Below the pieces are notes generated by a model. The model searched no databases and was not told the DNA's origin. It worked only from the letters and a program-made list of their open reading frames with translations. Shown in pieces: positions 59,880-64,000 of a stretch of DNA of 64,000 nt. Positions within the stretch are counted from its first letter, which is position 1. Each line of letters begins with the position of its first letter. The stretch covers positions 389,798,974 to 389,862,973 of the forward strand of contig CM046878.1 in the NCBI GenBank assembly GCA_025667525.1, written 5' to 3'. The position numbers were made by a program, and so were the translations under genes. Source of the DNA: Glebionis coronaria (Eukaryota; Streptophyta; Magnoliopsida; Asterales; Asteraceae).

Positions 59880-60320
59880 CACCAAATTTATGAATGCTAC
59901 ATGTGTATTAGTCATCCAAACGACATCACGTGAAACTCATAATGTTCATTACAAGTACCGGATGTAGTGATTGGAATAAATAATCCTTTTCGCAGATGCG
60001 AAGTTGATGATAACCATGCTGAGGATCAAAAACCTTGTAAATGATCGAACAAATCTTCCATTTCGAGTTATGGATATCGTTTTCGATTGTCAATTTACTC
60101 AGTTCACAGTAACCTATAAATATAAGGAATGATTAACACCATAGCTCTTCAGGATGACAGGCTTGGTATAATAAAATCTTTCTCCGACAACTCTTTCAGT
60201 TGTACGGTAATTCCTTTAATTCAGATGGTGCTGACGTACTGTGCACAAGTCACAGGTGCAACACCGGGAATATAGTCAATACCAATTTCAACTTGCCTTA
60301 ATGGCGAAAGTCTAGGTAAT
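59880..60320 (-). pseudogene. pol: Ruined reverse transcriptase of the Tekay-like element
   Basis: The minus strand from 60310 gives an LPRLSPLRQVEIGID-like start and a KELSEKDFI segment, typical of the chromovirus RT N-terminus. About 60060-59960 gives GYHQLR, and 59950-59880 a degraded stretch equal to the MPFGLTNAP region. The catalytic YIDD-type block is not found. Stops occur throughout. Confidence 0.75.
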
Positions 60321-60479
60321 TCACCAACAAATACTTACTAAAGTTTCAGATAACAGAAACATCTTTTAACAAATTAATATTAGGTTCTTTCTAGATTATA
60401 ATATCTATGACTAGTTCACAACCATTCACGGTATAGATTTCAAGTCTAAATATAGGATATCGTCATCCACCAAGAATTA

Positions 60480-60690
60480 TTTAGATCACTTTTGATAATC
60501 AACATCTTATCTTTTAGGGGAATTCTACTCGAGTTCCCATCAATTAAGACAATGTCGTCATGTCATAATCAATCAATCCATTCTACTGGCACTATCAACT
60601 TTCCAATTTCATTACCGTTGATAAGATGTGAACTTCTCAAAAGATCAATAATAACTCATAATCCTTCACAATTTCAAGGATGTACGGAGA
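60480..60690 (-). pseudogene. pol: Ruined protease end of the Tekay-like element
   Basis: The minus strand gives an IDWL...HDDIVL...SRIP series like the segment after the chromovirus protease (GMDWL, HDAVI). It is short and interrupted by stops, so this call rests on order as well as similarity. Confidence 0.5.
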
Positions 60691-62945
60691 CACAACTAAT
60701 CCTTAAAAGAGTAAGGTCAACGCATAATCTATGCGAGAGAATTTCAAATCAGATACAAACGAAAACATTTAATGAATATGAATATATCCCATGTTTTCAT
60801 AATTTGAGTACGCATTCGAAAGCTCCTCGGATCGTTACCCAGGTCATTCAAATGAAATCAAATCAAAAGAAATGATAGGAACGTCGATACATCCAGTCGG
60901 GTATCAACACTCGATAATCAGATACTTTTCCTAAGAATCTCACTACGGGAGAATTGGACAAGAAAGAATTGTCAATTGTCAAATAAGACAATTTCCACAG
61001 ATGAGTAAATTCGACTCATAAGAGTAGATACTACAGGCACATATGTAGGTGTCCCTACTAATATGTCCCTATTTTGCACTTCTTGCAGATCTCGTAAAAT
61101 TTATTTTTTCACAATTTTCAAAGAAAATGTAGTGTTTATTAATCAGTTTTATGGTGACTACTAATCAGTCTTGCATAGTCCATTCCAAATTGTATGTAGG
61201 CGCGCAACTATATACAATTTCAAGATCAACGATGCAATACTCAGTTCGTCAAAATGTTATCATCATGTTTATAATAAAAACATTTTCATGCTTGATTCTT
61301 AAATAAGAATAAAAAATAAATTTACAAAGATCTTCCTTGTGATGAAAACAATTAAGTTTTCCAAGATGTTTTATAAACAACTTCATTTTGATATCAATCA
61401 CTTATAAATCTCACTTTGAATAATCCTTATTGTGATGAAAATTATATTTCCTCAAAGGATACCCTTTTAACTTTATAAAAACAATGTGTGATCTGCAAAG
61501 GAGTGACGAAGAGTTGTTCACCAAGAATTAAATACAATATGATAGGAAATGAGCTTTAGCCAAATAATCATGAGGTTCATGATCTCGATGGCACTCAAAA
61601 AGAATAATCCACAACGCAACTCAAATCGAGACGAGTACTTGTTCAATGGTTGCATCACTAATGCGAGCATTAGGATGAAGCAATAAAAGATATATAACAT
61701 CGATACATGTAGAATTTAGCAATCAGAGGTAGTCTTTTTCATTAATCACAAACAAGTCAAATTGTACCGTAACACATTACGCGTCACTATGTCATACAAT
61801 TCTCAGAACTCATCCTACCAACTGATATCTTAGTTAAGTTAGGGATTTTTAAAAGATACCACAATGAATACTAATCTACAAGAGTCATTAGGTGTCCCAC
61901 CTGTCCCGGAAGATCCATCGGTCCCAATTCAGAAGAAGATTTCTTCAATTTATTTATTGGACACTGGGCATCCTCATTAGTGGACAATGGTCTAGGAACA
62001 ACCCTTAACACAAACTAACAATCAATTAAAACCTTATAATTCAATCACATAACTTAATGACTTCCTCTTAACAATCTCATATTCCATACAAGTTAAATTT
62101 TTACTTCATTCAAGTTTCAACCAATTTTATACTTAATTCGATATCCTACCTCATTATCCAATACTTACAACCTTATTCTTCGGCCTTGTAAAGGCAATAC
62201 AATCTCAAAATGAATCAACACTTAATTTCCAATCCTATTAGCTCTTACAACAACAATTATCAAATGAGTCTCTAGTATGAAATGACTCATACATTCAATT
62301 AGACTTCTCGGAAAGGTATTAGTGGCATGAGGCTTTTGGGTAATGGTTCCAATGACAGCCTCAAGTGCAACATTCACCCTTTCGATTTCAATTTAAGAAT
62401 TGGATGACAACGAATCATATGACATCTTTCTAGGTGGTAATGTTTTGTCAAACTCCACTCTATAAGGAAAGATCGTCATGACATCGATATCGGATTTAAT
62501 CTCGCCAATTCTTTTTCAATATCACAATCAACTAATATCTATACTTCTACGAATATCAACCATTTGTTGGGATCACAAATATCCACAACTTGGTTTAGAT
62601 CTAGGATAGCTAGAATTCCTACGAGAATAGCTTCGATTAATTTACTAGGGGGATTTAGGGTACATTGTGACAATCTACGTCGTATAAATACCTCGTATAA
62701 AAATCAAAATAATCATCAAACAATCATGTAATAAAATTACATCATATGTATATATATAATCCAAGTTATATATATATTAAAATAACACTTCTCAGTCTGG
62801 CCTTGTCGGTAACTCGGGAATTCTTCGGCACCGTTATAGTCAAAAGATTTTTAGACATTTTTAGAAAAATGTTTATAATTAAAAGATTTTGAAAAGTTTT
62901 ATTCAAAACCTAAATTTTAAAAATCTTTCGTTCTCTATAACGAGA
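60691..62945 (-). other. Unrecognised interior of the Tekay-like element (expected gag)
   Basis: About 2.3 kb between primer site and protease remnant. No gag finger and no long minus ORF could be seen. Only decayed DNA. Confidence 0.45.
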
Positions 62946-62957
62946 GCTCTGATACCA
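62946..62957 (-). other. Primer binding site of the Tekay-like element
   Basis: The complement reads TGGTATCAGAGC, a perfect initiator-Met tRNA site, three bases from the 5' LTR. It fixes the orientation of the element. Confidence 0.9.
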
Positions 62958-62960
62958 AAC

Positions 62961-64000
62961 TGTAACACCCCCAAATTTATACAACTCAATACAGCGGAAG
63001 ACTAGTTGGTGTTACGGGATAGTACATTACTCACATCATAGACAACGCATAAAAATCGCGTCGTTTAATAATAAATCATTTCCATTCATAAATATCAAAG
63101 TTACATCGGTCCCAAGTCATTATATTTCATACAAGGTTTTACAAAGTTTTTGAATGGAAAAATATTGTTTAAGTGCGGGCCATGAATTCTTGTCGTCTTC
63201 CCGAGAATTACCTTCAAGTACCTGAGATAAAACATGTTAAAAGAAAAGGTCAGCGATAACGCCGAGTGAATTCATAGAGTTTAATAAATTCCATAAATAT
63301 AACTTTGGTATAAAATTAGTACCAAAAATCAATTCGTACAAATCATTGTAATAGGCCGTAAAATAGCCCAAAATCATTTTATACAAATCTTTGTAATAGG
63401 CCATAAAATAGCCAAAGTCATTTTATACTAATCTTTATCGAAATCATAATATAGGCATTTGCCTTAAAAATTATTATACGAGCCAATGTCGTAAAAACAA
63501 TCATACAATACGTCTTATAACGTTGTATGAAAATAAAAACCGTTATATGAATATGGTTACGAAAACCAAATCACAAACATAATATCAATAGTATGACCCT
63601 GTATTGCTAGTCAGGCAATACATCGTAATTCGGAGCGTCTAGTAGCATTTCGTTAGTTTTGGATTATTATAAGCCGCATGACATTGTTACCTTACTAAAC
63701 CAACAACGGGTAGCTAACCCGATACCAATTTTGCCCATCTAAAGTAGCGTGTCGTCACAAAGGTCACGCTATGGAAATCTTCTCATACATAAATTCGCTT
63801 ACCAATCAATGTGGCACGACGGGGATCAACCGTCAAGGCGCGAACTGGGGTGATCGTCCCCAAATAGTACTATTAAATGCATAAGCGTCTACCAACTCCT
63901 GGTAGTTCACAATTCATGCTAATGGGACTTTTAGTGACATAACCTAACTTTAATAATCCATTTGATTTCATCTATCGGGTCCTTTAATCATTTATCGGGT
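62961..64000 (-). repeat. 5' LTR of the Tekay-like element (cut by the window end)
   Basis: First 1,040 bp of the LTR, with seven substitutions relative to 42490-43529. Includes the 45-bp tandem repeat at 63336-63437. Confidence 0.92.

Larger units (their letters stand above)
42490..64000 (-). mobile_element. Long-LTR chromovirus-like element (Tekay/Del type), partial, carrying Athila-3
   Basis: A 3.5-kb LTR (42490-45782 plus 57151-57392) begins TGTAACACCC and ends TTGTCACA. It recurs from 62961 to the window end. The initiator-Met primer site next to the right copy shows minus orientation. The interior is 57393-62960 and holds only ruined protease, RT and integrase. Long LTRs, this primer site and RT/integrase wording suggest a chromovirus of the Tekay/Del kind. 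The target duplication is not visible. Confidence 0.85.

Noticed and set aside
60492..60875. 127-codon + strand frame as a host gene
   Set aside because: It overlaps the minus-strand protease remnant of the Tekay-like element, has no recognisable domain, and is best read as a shadow frame.
62946..62957. tRNA-like sequence TGGTATCAGAGC
   Set aside because: It is only the 12-nt primer binding site beside an LTR; no tRNA fold is present.

Overview
This window is intergenic DNA from a large plant genome, made almost entirely of LTR retrotransposons nested inside one another. I see no host gene, rRNA or tRNA gene. Plant origin is clear from Ty1/Copia elements with iMet-type primer sites, Ty3/Gypsy Athila and Tat lineages with a TGGCGCC primer site, and Tat's second (archaeal-type) RNase H. 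The Copia element with an extra ORF downstream of RNase H resembles, from memory only, elements abundant in Asteraceae tribe Anthemideae (Tanacetum, Artemisia, Chrysanthemum). I therefore suggest a daisy-family genome.

Layout from left to right. 1-1812 is a decayed + strand Copia gag (Copia-B). From about 1813 begins the 3' LTR of a minus-strand Athila element (Athila-2). This LTR is split by Copia-A (4293-37304, minus, target duplication agttt) and resumes at 37310-37961. Athila-2 internal DNA and pol run to 42489. Copia-A is itself split twice: by a Tat element (10571-21729, minus, duplication ctttc) and by Athila-1 (21873-32493, minus, duplication tacct). Athila-2 is cut at 42489 by a long-LTR chromovirus-like element (Tekay/Del type, minus, 42490 to beyond the window). 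The LTR of that element holds Athila-3 (45783-57145, plus, duplication aaaac).

LTR divergence counted by eye fits the nesting. Copia-A is about 3.5 percent, the two elements inside it are about 2.1 (Tat) and 1.0 (Athila-1), the Tekay-like element is about 0.7 over the visible part, and Athila-3 is about 0.6. Athila-3 is the youngest and least damaged, with a single gag-pol frame broken only by two stop codons.

Signals not explained by ordinary gag-pol annotation: (1) a spliced, four-exon gene with its own TATA box running antisense inside Tat; (2) a conserved module in the 3' non-coding part of all three Athila elements, two copies of the element's own polypurine tract flanking a small hairpin, with a third copy nearby in Athila-1 and Athila-3, and with the sequence of the copies following that of the terminal tract; (3) an exact 17-nt internal copy of the polypurine tract in the Tekay-like element; (4) Athila-3 LTR ends of TAATA...TATTA instead of TG...CA, changed symmetrically; (5) an AGCAGGGGAA word scattered through every part of Copia-A; (6) TTCCGA-word arrays in Athila LTR leaders; (7) a conserved leader intron in Athila; (8) a 2.6-kb extra ORF in Copia-A.
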